Source: Bondarzewia mesenterica
Lineage: Eukaryota; Basidiomycota; Agaricomycetes; Russulales; Bondarzewiaceae
Direction of reading: 5' to 3'
Assembly (NCBI GenBank): GCA_004802705.1
Contig: SGPL01000402.1
Coordinates: forward strand, 1 to 30,697
DNA length: 30,697 nt
The position numbers and the translations under genes are program-made. Below the pieces are notes generated by a model. The model was not told the DNA's origin, did not search any database, and was given only the letters and a program-made list of their open reading frames with translations. This document shows positions 1 through 11,111 of the stretch, piece after piece. The number at the start of each line of letters is the position of its first letter. Position 1 is the first letter of the stretch.

Positions 1-1182
1 TTTGCGCGGCCGCGGCGCGTTGTGCGGGTGGTGGAAGAGGTCGAGGGAGCAGGAGCGCTGCCCGGGGTGAAGCGGGGAGAGGGCGAAGGCGAGGGCGCGG
101 GAGAGTTGGTGTCGGAGGGGGAGGAGGCGGCGAAAGGGATATATCCTAAGTCGTCGCCAGAGTCCATGTCTACGTCCTCATCCAGCTCCAGGGAGGGGGG
201 TGGAGGCGAGATGTCGGAGAGGCAGACCGTTTGTGGGAGGTCGGGTTCTACCGAGGAGGGAGGGGATGAGAAGGTCGAGTAGGGCGAGGAGTAGAGCGAG
301 GTCGAGGTGGAGGGGGAGGTTGTATAACCGGTCCATGCCGGGCTCTGATTCTGAAGCCCCCGAATGACACCCTGCAAATAAATGAATTTTGAGTAAAAAG
401 ATGGCCGAGGATAAGATAGAAGAACTCACGTGTAGGTTAACCGGCGAGCTTGCTCTCCAGGGCGTCTGCACGGGGGGGGACCGGTAAGTCCATCAATTTG
501 GACAGCCCCGTCAGTGAGGGCAACGACGGGTCCTCGTCGACCACCGCGTCATCGCAGAAGAGTTCGCCTAGACCTTTGAGGTCCACGACGCTTTCGAGTT
601 CGGCCGCCGTCTGCTCGAGTAGGGTCTGCAGGCTATGGCAGTATGGCACGATAGCCTGTATGTCGTACGCCCAAACCACCAGGACGTGGTGGGCGCGCTA
701 AAGGATGATGGGTGAATCAGGATAAGAGAAAGATGCACGACATGGAAAGTGGACTCACGATGAAGGCGGCCGGCCGACAGGGGTCGGCGAACCGCAAGCG
801 GTCCATGGTGTCCATTACCTGGACGGAGGTGTTGCGGTCGACGAAAAATTCCGTCGCCGTGCGGTCGCTAAGGTCCAAGAATGATAGAGGTACTGTGGTG
901 AGTATCAACGCGTCGCGATCGTGATTGAAAATATACTCACATAGCCTCGAATACCGCGCAGATAGCTGGGTTCTTCATCTGGACCGCAACGAGACAGCCC
1001 ATGTCGATGAATGATTCCTTTAAAGGATGAAGCAACGCGTTTTGAGGGTAAGAGACGCGTTCGCCACCGACGCGTAGGAGCACGCCAGAGGCACGATCGT
1101 CTTCGGATGACCGGTCCAGGACGCTCTGTTGAGTCTGGAGATAGATGTCGCGGACGGCCTTGGTAACTGCAGAAAAGTTCAT
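1..1182 (-). CDS. Hypothetical protein, 3' end outside window; possible N-terminal domain of a GT2-type glycosyltransferase
   Basis: Four exons are readable: 941-1182 (ATG at 1182), 759-867, 430-697 and 371 down to the window edge. The introns begin GTGAGT; the phases fit, except that exon 3 needs one base fewer in an eight-base G run at 472-479. Exon 1 contains ASGVLLRVGGERVSYPQNAL and VAVQMKNPAICAVF; exon 2 has FFVDRNTSVQVMDTMDRL; exon 3 has VLVVWAYDIQAIVPYC followed by a helical stretch. Exon 4 is rich in Ser, Pro and Thr with an acidic patch (DEDVDMDSGDD) and looks disordered; its third codon positions are C-rich, which supports the frame. From memory, exons 1-3 resemble the N-terminal domain (DUF7928-like) of large Agaricomycete proteins carrying a family 2 glycosyltransferase. 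The catalytic part would lie beyond base 1, so this is a weak inference. The gene itself is well supported; its function is not known. Confidence 0.6.
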
Positions 1183-4100
1183 GTTGATGTCGAGAAGTGC
1201 GGAGGGGTTAGTACGATGGGAGCGATTGGAGGGCAGGTAAGAGCAGGGGGGTCCGAACGAAGAAGACTGGAGGACCAGAACATGGGTTTATTAAAGGAAT
1301 CATGCCGGCTGTGGGCCTCGAGGCTGCCATGCTGTTGATTCACAAAGGGATCCCTGTTTAACGTATTTTTCAGTTTTCCGCCATTATCTCGGTCATCACC
1401 GATGGCCCTTCCCACTGTCTGGTTCTACCACAATAGCGCCATCTCCCAATCGCATCATCTCTTCTCCTCGGATACGTATCAAGCGTGGGAGCCAGGGCGT
1501 CAGCATCAACGTTTGCTTCGGACTCACAAGACACAGGGAGGCTTCTAAATGTTTAGATCAGGACAGCTGGCCATCTGGTCTGAGCTTCAGACGCTATTGT
1601 AATCCTGTCGTCAAGGGCAAGCGAAACACAAAGAAATGGGAATATAAAGTATAAAAGGTCTGCTATGCCTTCTAGCTGTAATGAGGGGTTAAAAAGGACT
1701 CACAGTTCTAACAGAATAAAGCAAGGAACGGTGATCGAGCGCTTGCTGGTTCGCCGGCAGCCGGCCTTCCAACCAGCCCCCTCGCGTCATGGGTAGTCGA
1801 CGGCCCGGTGAGCACGGTCCCAGCGCCAACGGCTTGACCTTTGGAAGAGAAAGGCGTGTTTTCCAGCGCCAACAATCCTCACTTCTTAAGCAGTTTTCAT
1901 GGCCATCACGATGCCCTCGTCAGGTTCCATCCCCATGTAGGCTTAGCTAGCGAATTCATCGTAGGTCAACATTGCGCCCATATACACAACAGCCCTGAGT
2001 TGTAGTATTTTCCCCTTTTATGGAAAACGCACCAACGCACCCCAAATTACTTCCGTCACGATTGGCCGCCATGAGACCTTCGACGTACTTGGGGGCTCTT
2101 GGTGGGCCCGTGCGGCTTCGAATTTTGTTCGATGTGCCTTGGAAATCCGAGCTTCGCTATCAACCTGAAGCCCGACGCAGTGTTGGGCTATTATCTCTGG
2201 GGATCGAGGAGTCATAATTAATGATCCTGGCCAACAAGGCTAGATCCGACAGTCCTGAGTTCTGCAGATTGTGCGCCTCGTTGTGTAATGAATATATGGG
2301 TCCATCAGAGCTGTCAAACAAGAGCAAACCCGTTGTGTGATTTAAGAAAAGTTGTTTGCCCTCACGTCTCTGAGCCTCAAGAATTCGCAGAAGGGTGAGT
2401 ACGGGACGTTGGGGGCAAGTTAGATCTACTGGACCGCTGTAGCAACCGGAATCAGGTTAGGACCAGCGATGTGGCGGAAATGCCCCATCTGATGGCCCAC
2501 TGGAGTCCACCCGCTGCGGGGCGGACAAAGTTCGTTGTCGACTTCACCGGTCAGAACTAGTCCTGAATGCCTGGATGATTTCAGGTCTAGTGTCCGAATC
2601 TACAAAGTGAGGAAAAGTCAGCACATACCTTGCATCGCATCCGTTATTTAACATCCTACCCAGCGAGTCGCGCATGATGATTTTCGAGATTAAAATACAT
2701 AAAAGCGCCCAGTCAATTGAAAAGGCGCCGTCGTCATGGCATACAACTTCCAACTGGGGTTGGAGCCTGTTGGAGCTCGCCAGTTCACTGAAGGTGCTTT
2801 CGAACATTCCGAAATTCTGCGTACTGGCAAGCTGTGCCGTGATAATGATAAAAGTCGACTCGGAGGCAAAATGTTGCTCGAGGACATGCGCACGTGGCCT
2901 CGGCTTCTGCCTGGCGCGGCAGCTCGGTCCGGCGGCGGCCGACACCACACCACAACTTCACATCCATTCAGAAATCAGTCCCGCTGGCAGAGCCATCGCT
3001 AAGTAGCTCGCCTCGCCATGAACTAGCATGACAACAAAATTTCTGGTCTATTTCCTTGAGATTGAAATTGACTCGGGCTTCTCAGGCTCGTGGGTAGCTG
3101 CCAATCTGTTATCGTCACCCGCACTCCTGTATCCTGTATCTGCACTCAACTTAGCGAAAAATGCATCAGTGCGTATTCACTGAAGTACTCCTGTACGGAC
3201 ACACGCACCGTAATGACTGCAGAAAAATGTAGAATTATACGAACACTGATGGCATGCTCTTGTTTGCCTAGGAGCCCATGGCCAGCAGGCTGAGGCGATC
3301 CGTTGAGAAAGGCTCACTGTTGGTTCCCAAATGTACAGGTCAGAATCCATGATCGACTGTTTATATTAAATCAGAATCATGGCTTATGTACCTTTAGAAT
3401 TTGAAATCCTGATCTTCCTCCATCGATATGGTACAGCCTCTTGTCTCGCGTTCTGAGTTTTCAGCCAGTGTTCGCCATGCTCATCATGTCATCGCGCAGC
3501 ACCCATCCCCATCGGTACGTCGCCGCTCTGCACTCGACACATATCTCGCAGAGAACCATCCTTTATCGAGGTGCACCTACCAAGAAATTCTGCGGATTCT
3601 ATCATCCGTCCCCTCATTCGTTGCCAGCTCTCGCTATCTCCAGCCTGTACTCCCATTCAGCTTGATTTTTTTTCCGACTCTGCAAATCAACGCCTGCACT
3701 CTCGGAACTTCCCACGTTGTCTTGTTGTTTTTGTCTGGACTCATCAGATTGGAGGCTTCCGAATACAGTACTTATAAAACCAGTTAATATTTGCCATCAG
3801 CCTGTCCCTTCTTCCCAAAACGCTCATTCGGCCGGCTAGACCTGGCGGGCTGATTGGAAAAATACGGCGGTCGCCCCGTAGCAACGCCGATGCTGGCGGT
3901 ACACACTGAATCACCACTGGTTTTCACTTCACTGCGATAGTGAAATTTCAGCGTACTTGTACTTGATTTTGTTTGGCCGCTGATCCTCACAGATCCTCAC
4001 CCTTGCTCGTCTTCCTCGTCTCCCCCCGGGCCCTCCGACTGATGATGTTTGTCCATATGCCATGCGCTTCACCCCNCCCCTTGACTGAGGGTCTCGTTTT

Positions 4101-5954
4101 CGCTAATTCGCTCACCCTCCCACGTTGACACGGTCCGGGACTCCCCATGTGGTGTTTTCAGCGAAGGCGCACATGCACAGGCCAAAAAACCATCGTGACA
4201 CCGCGGCCTACAAGGGTCACATCTGACAACAGTATGTAAGAACAAACGCGCATCGGCGGACTCTCGCATAGCCCATAAGCTTCCACTCTGAGCTTCGAAA
4301 ACTGGCAGTCGACCGTCCGTATCTGAGACCCTGCGCCTGCTGCGGCTCCCATTGCTGTCCCGGTGTTCGATAACGTCCTGTCTGCGCATTGGCAATTCTC
4401 ATTATTACATACCCCAATCGCCCTTCTGCCCTTGTGAAACTGGGTGGTACTTGTAGCTGCTGGACTTGCGGTTGTGCCTCTGTCGACTCGACCATCCAAA
4501 GCACAACATCCAACTGACATTCGTTGTAGCTCGCATATTCAGCACTGGAATTCTCCATGCGCCGACATATAAACAAGCCGGGGGAACGTCTTGGACGTTC
4601 GCTATCGATATTCAATTCAAGCTGCGAGGGTACGTATTGTGAACAGCATTGTGAACAAAACAGAGCGGGAAAACAGGGATATTTGAGGTGCGAGAACGAG
4701 TTTAGACAGTACATACGTCAACGCTGACAATTGCGCGATCTCGCACAGAACAAACCAGAGTCGAGGGAATGACATCCGTAATGAACGACGTGGTGATGCT
4801 CGGTCTTTCCGTGTACGTGTCACCGCTCTCCCGCATGTAAATCCCTCAGCTGTTAGTTCAACTGTTCACTTCTCCGAAGAAGAACTACTCCGGTTCAGTG
4901 CATCGCAATCCTAGGTCGTATGCATTCACATTTTCGTGGCTCATTTTAACTCACTCACGAAATCAAATACGACGCGTATAAGAGGCATTATCTAGCATGC
5001 CATGCCATCCTTCGATGTACCACCGGGTCGACTTCGCAACTCCCACGCCGTCCGTCGTCCATGATGGCTCGTCTGTGGACAAATGGCCTCTAAATTGGAA
5101 TATTGCAAAAACCGGAAGGTCTGAATAGATACCGGTGAGGTGCGATAACCCGGTGAAGATATCACATTCCCTTCAATTCTCGAACCAATGCTTGACTTTA
5201 CTGTCAGTGGCTATTTGTAGAATCCTTGTAGATGAGAGTCAAGCTGCGACAGCCTCCCAAAATGGGTCAGACAAAAACTGTCCGACAGCGAGGCGGCTGC
5301 TCCAAGGTCTCTTCATTACAGTTAATGACTGTGCGTAAACCCAAATTTCGAACACGAGTCCGTCGAGATCATCGGCTAAGAATTATCGGAGGGCACGTTC
5401 TCAATGCTTAGGATGTACTTAGATCTCAAATTCTATGAAGAAAGTTCGAGGAATGACCATGACAAATATTCACGACATAGGTATCGGAGAATTATCTGAA
5501 ATGTATCTATGGGTTGTCTGTACCATTGCCAGTATTTTGGAAGTTGTGAACTACCGGGTCTGAGCCTCAATGGGAGGTATGATAAGCAAAATCACAGTCT
5601 GTGGTATCTCTATCTCTATCTCCTCCGAAACCAGCAAAACAAATTGAAGTGACTATTCATACAGCTACTCAGAACTAATGTGAATATTTGTGGAGCGATA
5701 TCTTAATGCGATTTTGCACATCTGGTGCAATTTGCAACCGCCGCGGTGCAACGATAGTAATGCATGTTTGCACGTTCACGGGTAGTTTCCCCCTGAAACT
5801 CAGTCTTGACACGTTAATAACGAAGACTGTCCATGAGGACCATTCAATAACAATTGTAATAGACAGATCATAGTCACATATGTGAGCTCCGACCACGATA
5901 GAATTAGAAGCATTCCGAGTCCGCAGGAAAGTCAAAGGAAAAAAAAATCCGAAA
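1183..5954. other. Long region without a supported gene (about 4.8 kb)
   Basis: The stretch runs from upstream of the gene at 1-1182 to downstream of the P450. Reading frames here are short (at most 165 codons, many without ATG), overlap on both strands and match no family I recognise. The longest are 4217-4714 (-), 2544-2948 (-) and 3428-3787 (+). Around 4690-4771 (-) an ATG frame starts MSFPRLWFVLCEIAQL, but I could not join it in frame to a following exon. An A/T-rich motif (AATATAAAGTATAAAAGG) lies at about 1640-1658 and a TATAAAA motif at about 3773, with no gene to attach them to. No tRNA, terminal repeat or transposase was seen. The part nearest 1183 probably holds the promoter of the first gene. 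Confidence 0.5.
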
Positions 5955-8174
5955 TCACTTAGCGGTGTCTTGCTCGTCCGTCTGGTTGATGAGAGCCAAA
6001 GCTGTCTCCGACCGAGGAAAAAGCGAGCATTTGAACGTCTTCGGTTTACTGTATGTACGACAAGTCACCAGCGATGCTAACATCAACAACAATAGCGCCG
6101 CATTTGAGTAGTATTACGCACCTCACTAAGGCGCTGACAAAGTCAACTTCCGGCTCAATTACGGCTCCATTCGTGTCCTTCGGCTTAGAGATATTGTAAA
6201 CGGAAAGGAGAGATGCGATATTAATCCATAAACTGTCCAATGCGAGCCATCGGCCAGGACAGACACTACATAAATCACCGGGACATAATCATCAAACAAA
6301 ACAATCAACAGGCCAGTGAGAAGCCGAACTCACCGTCGTCCGAATCCAAAGACAATGTGAGGCAAGTCATTGATCCCAAGCTCTGTATTTTTCTTCTGAT
6401 CTTCAAACCGTTCCGGCCTGAACGCAAATGCATCCGGATACTTCGTCTCGTCATGGAACATACCCCTAAAAGCGGAATCAAGGTATCAAAAACCAGGATC
6501 AAATAAGTGGTTGGTAGGAGAGGAGATTATTGTGAAAACTAACCAGACATTGGGTAAGAGCGTCGTGCCTTTTGGAATCCAGTATCCATTATACACATCA
6601 TCTTGCGTCGTCGCATGAGGAACGGCCAAAGGCGCCACTGGATTCCAACGCAAACATTCCCAAACGACGTTGCTGACATATGGCAGTTGGTCCCGATCGT
6701 TGAATTCGGGAAGGCGATTAGGACCAACGATTCTATCGATCTCTTCCTGAGCCTTGCGCTGAACCTCGGGGTGGAGCAGCATGGTCAAGAAGAACGTCAT
6801 CAAAGTAGCGACGGTCTATCAACCCAGCCACTATGAGAACCAGATTGATGCGCAAATAGGCAAAGAAGCTCACGGTGTCAGCACCAGCTAGTGCGACATT
6901 GGTCATTGGGTGAGATCGCAGGGACTAATTGCTAAAGAGGTTGAGCATTTACCTGCGTAAGAAATGGCGGCGATGTTCTTGATGAGAGTGATGTCCACTT
7001 CCTTGGAATCATTCGAGTTCTCGAGTTCGATCGTCATGACGGAGGGCTCTGCAGTACCTGAAACCTGAAAGCGAGGTAACTTCGCGTGAGCCGGTGACTT
7101 TCCTAAATAGATACGTCTTCCTACCATTTGCGCCTTAACCACCTTATAAGGCTCATCGAGCATTGCTTGTGAATCCTTCATCCATTTCGTTCCCTGCCTC
7201 TTGAATTCAGCGCCAGGGAACCAGTGTGGAACGTACTTCACTATGTTGTCAGAATCAAGTGTCAATAGTCTTGTTGAGAGGATCGAGGGCATTGACTAAC
7301 GGATTGGGATATAGTCGACTAAGTACGTCCCGAATATGCCAGCTTTGATCAAGTTAGACATGGCCCTTTCGGCCAGAGTCACGAAGATGTCGCCCTCTTC
7401 TGCGACGTCATGGCCATAGGAAATCTTCATGACTAGAGCCGCCGCACTCCTGCACGTGCAGAAAGACATCTATGAGCCAACGAGGATGCATTTAAGATCA
7501 AACCTGGAGCCGCACCTGCGTGCATGGTGATAATAGTTCTCGGGGCTCCGAAGCAAGTTGCGGAGGAGCGCATGAGTCTCCCTGATCTGGATCGGTTCAT
7601 AACGGGGAGAAGCGCGCGCGTGGAAGTGCTTCTGAAAAGCGCCTCGGTGCTTCCTCCATGAATTGCCGTAGGGCATTCCCGCGAAGGACCAATTCCATCC
7701 CATCCTGCGCAGACGTCAGAATGATCAGAATTTGCAATACCAGCATCCACTTACACATCATGAATCATAGTCCTCACTGGCCTGGAAGAATAGATGGCAC
7801 CGCGCTTGTCGAGCAAGTCGTCCGCTACCTTTGCTGAGTTCAAGACCATGACAGAGTTCCCGAACGCACGCATGTAGATGATGTCACCTGCATCCAGCAC
7901 AGCACGGTACAACAGCAAGAAACGAACGTCAATGAACCGGCATGCAAATGCGATGTAGGATAATACCATAGAGGCTTCGCCATTTCGCATAAGTGCGCCA
8001 AGGATGTAATTTAGGCATGACGGGTTGACCTAGGCCGAACCAAGATGTTTTGGGCCCGGGCGGGAGTGGAGGACGACGAGTTCTGCGAGTTAGGACACCC
8101 AACAATGCTATCGATAAGGCTGCCACTGCGGCGATGGTCAAGAGACCAAGGTTTAACAAGTCTATGTCAAGCAT
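5955..8174 (-). CDS. Cytochrome P450 monooxygenase, microsomal, OrdA-like (complete)
   Basis: A haem-thiolate monooxygenase that would oxidise a small hydrophobic substrate with electrons from P450 reductase at the ER. The ATG at 8174 opens a protein with a hydrophobic N-terminal anchor (LLTIAAVAALSIALLGVL) followed by a basic and proline hinge (RRTRRPPLPPGP). Further along come YGDIIYMRAFG, RKHRGAFQKHFH, the I-helix oxygen motif AGADTT across the 14-nt exon 6874-6887, the ExxR motif ECLR, the PERF motif (FRPERFED) and the haem loop FGFGRRVCPGR, whose cysteine lies just after an intron (donor at 6333). The stop is at 5955. All diagnostic motifs survive splicing, and I see no inactivating change. 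The size, about 500 residues, is normal. The sequence resembles fungal P450s often labelled O-methylsterigmatocystin oxidoreductase, but the label does not define the substrate. The family is certain; the CYP family number and substrate are not. Confidence 0.93.
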
Positions 8175-8246
8175 CCTGCCAACCTCAGATGATAAGAGAA
8201 GTAACCTGCACTATTGTGGGGGCCAAGGCAGAGTCACAGAAGAGGC

Positions 8247-8254
8247 TTTATATA
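8247..8254 (-). promoter_or_regulatory. Probable TATA box of the P450 gene
   Basis: Read on the minus strand, this is TATATAAA, followed by G. It sits about 73-80 bases upstream of the P450 ATG at 8174, a usual distance for a fungal core promoter with a short leader. Position and sequence are the only evidence. Confidence 0.4.
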
Positions 8255-8745
8255 CCGTCTTCCAAACATCGTATGCCGATCGTCCACGGAATTGACCGGA
8301 GTATCATATCTCATAGTCATGTGTAACACCGTCATGAGAGCAAGAGACATCTGCGAACGTTACCCAACTTCTACTTACATCGTGCGAACGACATTGCTAT
8401 CAGGCTTCTCGAAGCCTATAAGGTTCATTCATTTCTGATTTACGCAACAGACATGGCATAAAGTTCAGAGTGGAAGCAGATCCGGGTCCCGAGGTGCACC
8501 AGCGAGCGACACTGTTCGTCACTGCTGATCTGATGAACATGTGAATAGCCTCCTTTAGCAAAGGACACACCAGTATATTTATGACCATTCTTACAGGCGA
8601 GTTCCTAGATTCCGTTTACCAGTGCGTCAATTCCGATTCGATCTCATATTTTCACCGACGTACATATTTGGCATGGAAACCGACATGCGGTCGCGTCCGA
8701 AAAAACAGTTGTTAGACGATGGAGAAAAGGTAAGCTGTTCAACGT
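8255..8745. other. Intergenic region between P450 promoter and pectinesterase 3' end
   Basis: This holds the distal upstream region of the P450 and the 3' flank of the pectinesterase, both transcribed leftward. Only short frames are present. I see no further gene. Confidence 0.5.
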
Positions 8746-10591
8746 TCAGTACTCGTAGTCGAAGTCAATCCAGCTAGGCCTCTCCAAGAACACATCATCA
8801 ACAGTAAAAATCTTCGCCTCTTCAGGTGTCAGAATATGCTCGACGGCAACACGAGCGGTTGTATTGCCTCCCGGTCCTATTCAGAGCGCGTCGTAAGTAT
8901 AGCATACGCAGGGGCAATAGTGCCGCCTGATGCCTAAATAAAGTATGGCAAAAAGGAACACACCAGTAGAGGCATATTCTGCGTAGTAAGTCGTATTCGC
9001 GATGACAGGCCTGCAACCCAGTCATTCAACTTAGAAAGCGAAACTCGAGCTNGACTGAGAAATNCCCACCTCGCACTATCAAANGGAGTCCATCCCGCAG
9101 GTTCGATGCTCTCNTCCATGAACGTCCGAAGATAAACCGACGTCGCGAGGTCGTTCCAAGGGCGTCCTANACAAAGTGAGTGATAACCCGNGAGCCGTGC
9201 AGAAGGANACCGCGGNNNNAGNTAACATNNCNNGNTCNNCACCNTCCNTCNCGTNANCNTCGTNGCGANTAGCAGTNTGNCGANNACNNNCACCACGTCA
9301 AGNCGGGGCCNCACGTAGNGCGCATGAATGNANGNATGGATGACGCTCACCCTGATTATCCTAGAGTCNGCAANGTAGACGCCNTAACGNTTACCGGGAG
9401 CGTCNGTCATGTTCGTACCCTTCCATNCAGCAATCCCGCCNCCGCACGCACGATTCGCGAGGGTNACATGCTGAAACCAGCTGNCAAANCGAACCNTCAG
9501 CTNCAATCNGTGANGTNNGTGANATNTCNATATTANCAACANNAATCCCGCGATATCCNGNGNTCGACACTCACGCAGTTCCAAAGCCAAAGATATCTTG
9601 ACNCGATTNTGNCGAGNNGTAAGGGAGCCNGCGNANAGNANAATCATCNCATNGNACTCACAATCNGTCTGCCCGAAGATGANGCTATCCACGACATACG
9701 TGCTCGCGTTTCTCCCGGTGTACCAAGTNTCCTGATAGCTCGCGAAGGTGCAGCCATAGAACGACGCGTTAGCATAGGAGATATCCGTCACCAGCGCTTG
9801 CGAGATAGCATAATTGGCCTGATTGTATGGAGAAATGCCGAACAGCGAGTCCGAACGGCCGAAGTTCAGTAGGGAGGGNAATCACGTCAGTTGTCCAGCA
9901 CTCACCGCGCGGTTTTGNAAGTCAATATTGTATGCCTTGAAGTCGACGTTGCCAAAAAGCGGCTGGAGAGGTGCGCCTGTTGGACCTGCGCCTATCAGCG
10001 AGGCGTTGTAGGAAGGCGCGACCAGGAGGACNGCGGTCTGAGCATCATCGGTGAAGCCCGTCGTGATGTANTTNTTATCCCAAACCTGGACCAAGTTGCG
10101 CGTCGTCGCGTTCGTGGAGGGGTCGAGTGCGGTGCTCGCNTCCAGNTGACCCTGTAAGCAACCCAAAATACTCAGTTTCTGGTCTCCCACGCAAAGCAAA
10201 TACAGCGGCTGTATTTGAGGGACCACACGCACGAGGAGCGTCAGCGGTGCTTTGCGCGTGACATTGATAATTTNATGATACTCTCCAGCTCCAATCAAAA
10301 TGATAGCGTCGCCCTCTNTCGGCCTTGTAGAACCTAGNTTCGTNAAGTGGAATAGATACAGGAAAAGAGACGCGAGCAGTACTCACAGCGACATCANAGC
10401 TTCCTGCAGCCCAGGGAAGTTCGCCCNCTTGTCATTAGCGGAAACGAAGAGCGTCCCGGGTGGACAGCCAGCCAATGGGCTCATCTNCGCGGGCTTNCGC
10501 AGCTGGCAAGCGAGAAAAAACGCGCAGAAAGCGCTTGTGTCGTCGGCAGCCAGAACGAGATGAGCACAGCAGTGATAAGNAGAGGCAACAT
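8746..10591 (-). CDS. Secreted pectinesterase, carbohydrate esterase family 8
   Basis: Removes methyl esters from pectin homogalacturonan in plant cell walls, outside the cell. The likely ATG at 10591 starts MLPLLITAVLISFWLP, a typical signal peptide. Next come GCPPGTLFVSANDK and NFPGLQEA, the early CE8 strand region. Then follow the long beta-helix with SLIGAGPTGAPLQPL and NVDFKAYNID, the active-site region TFASYQ-T-WYTGR (Asp of QDT masked by N), a VVDS-IFG segment equivalent to the second catalytic Asp region, and GRPWND, the conserved arginine motif. The C-terminus DVFLERPSWIDFDYEY ends at the stop at 8746. Several introns are present; one donor follows EALMSL near 10387. Many Ns between 9050 and 10860 break the frame, notably between the signal peptide and GCPPG, and block exact exon edges, most of all at 9180-9340. 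I read the breaks as sequence error, not decay. The P450 is its downstream same-strand neighbour. Confidence 0.87.
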
Positions 10592-11111
10592 GATGGCTTG
10601 AATCGTACTGTGCCCCAGCAAACAGTTTGTGTACCTTCCCCTAAATATTCTCCGAAAGACACGAGAGTGGNCATTCTTCTCTTGCTGATGATTCGCCAGA
10701 CAACCCTGCATGAAGGCCACGCTGGACGGTCATTCTCTGAGACGAGCGGNCCGTTGAATCCCGCCTCATCCGCACATAGCCTCAAGTTTAGACATGNTGT
10801 CACGAGATCGTTGTCCTGCTGCAGGNNCGTGTAAAACGTAGAGAAANGTGAGCCCAGAAAGANGANGCTGGCAAAAAAAAGNAACATTATTCGCATCTAT
10901 CCNNTCGANNTCNAGCNTCANGTAGNANGANAGNANGAACAGTNCAAAGCAAGGCTNGAGGGGAAATNNNTGTGTACGTAATCNCCACGTGGGTNCCTGC
11001 CTAATTGTGCCCGAGCTCCAGACGGTCGAGCAATCACGAACGTTTACCACGAACCGGNCACTCCTCCCACACNCCCACTACCCCTCCCTCTCTGCGCAAC
11101 ATATACCANCG
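10592..11111. promoter_or_regulatory. Shared upstream region of divergent pectinesterase and SNARE genes
   Basis: The two genes point away from each other, so this 520-base stretch must contain both promoters. It carries many Ns, densest at 10900-10995. No distinct TATA box or binding site could be read with confidence. Confidence 0.4.

Noticed and set aside
178..430. Leu-rich frame (LYNLPLHLDLALLLALLDLL) that looks like a membrane helix
   Set aside because: It is the shadow of the C-ending Ser/Pro-rich codons in the true frame of the first gene.
2544..3006. Overlapping frames on both strands, up to 134 codons
   Set aside because: The longest starts with GTG, not ATG. The frames mirror each other on opposite strands, as expected for a chance stop-free stretch.
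3428..3787. 119-codon plus-strand frame starting with ATG
   Set aside because: No recognisable domain, no partner exons, overlapping frames in two other phases, and no promoter or codon-bias support.
4217..4823. Possible multi-exon minus-strand gene with a hydrophobic start (MSFPRLWFVLCEIAQL)
   Set aside because: The apparent donor GTATGT does not join in frame to the next open segment, and no family resemblance was seen.
9324..9872. Plus-strand frame across the pectinesterase
   Set aside because: It is antisense to a clear CE8 gene and stays open largely because Ns mask stops.
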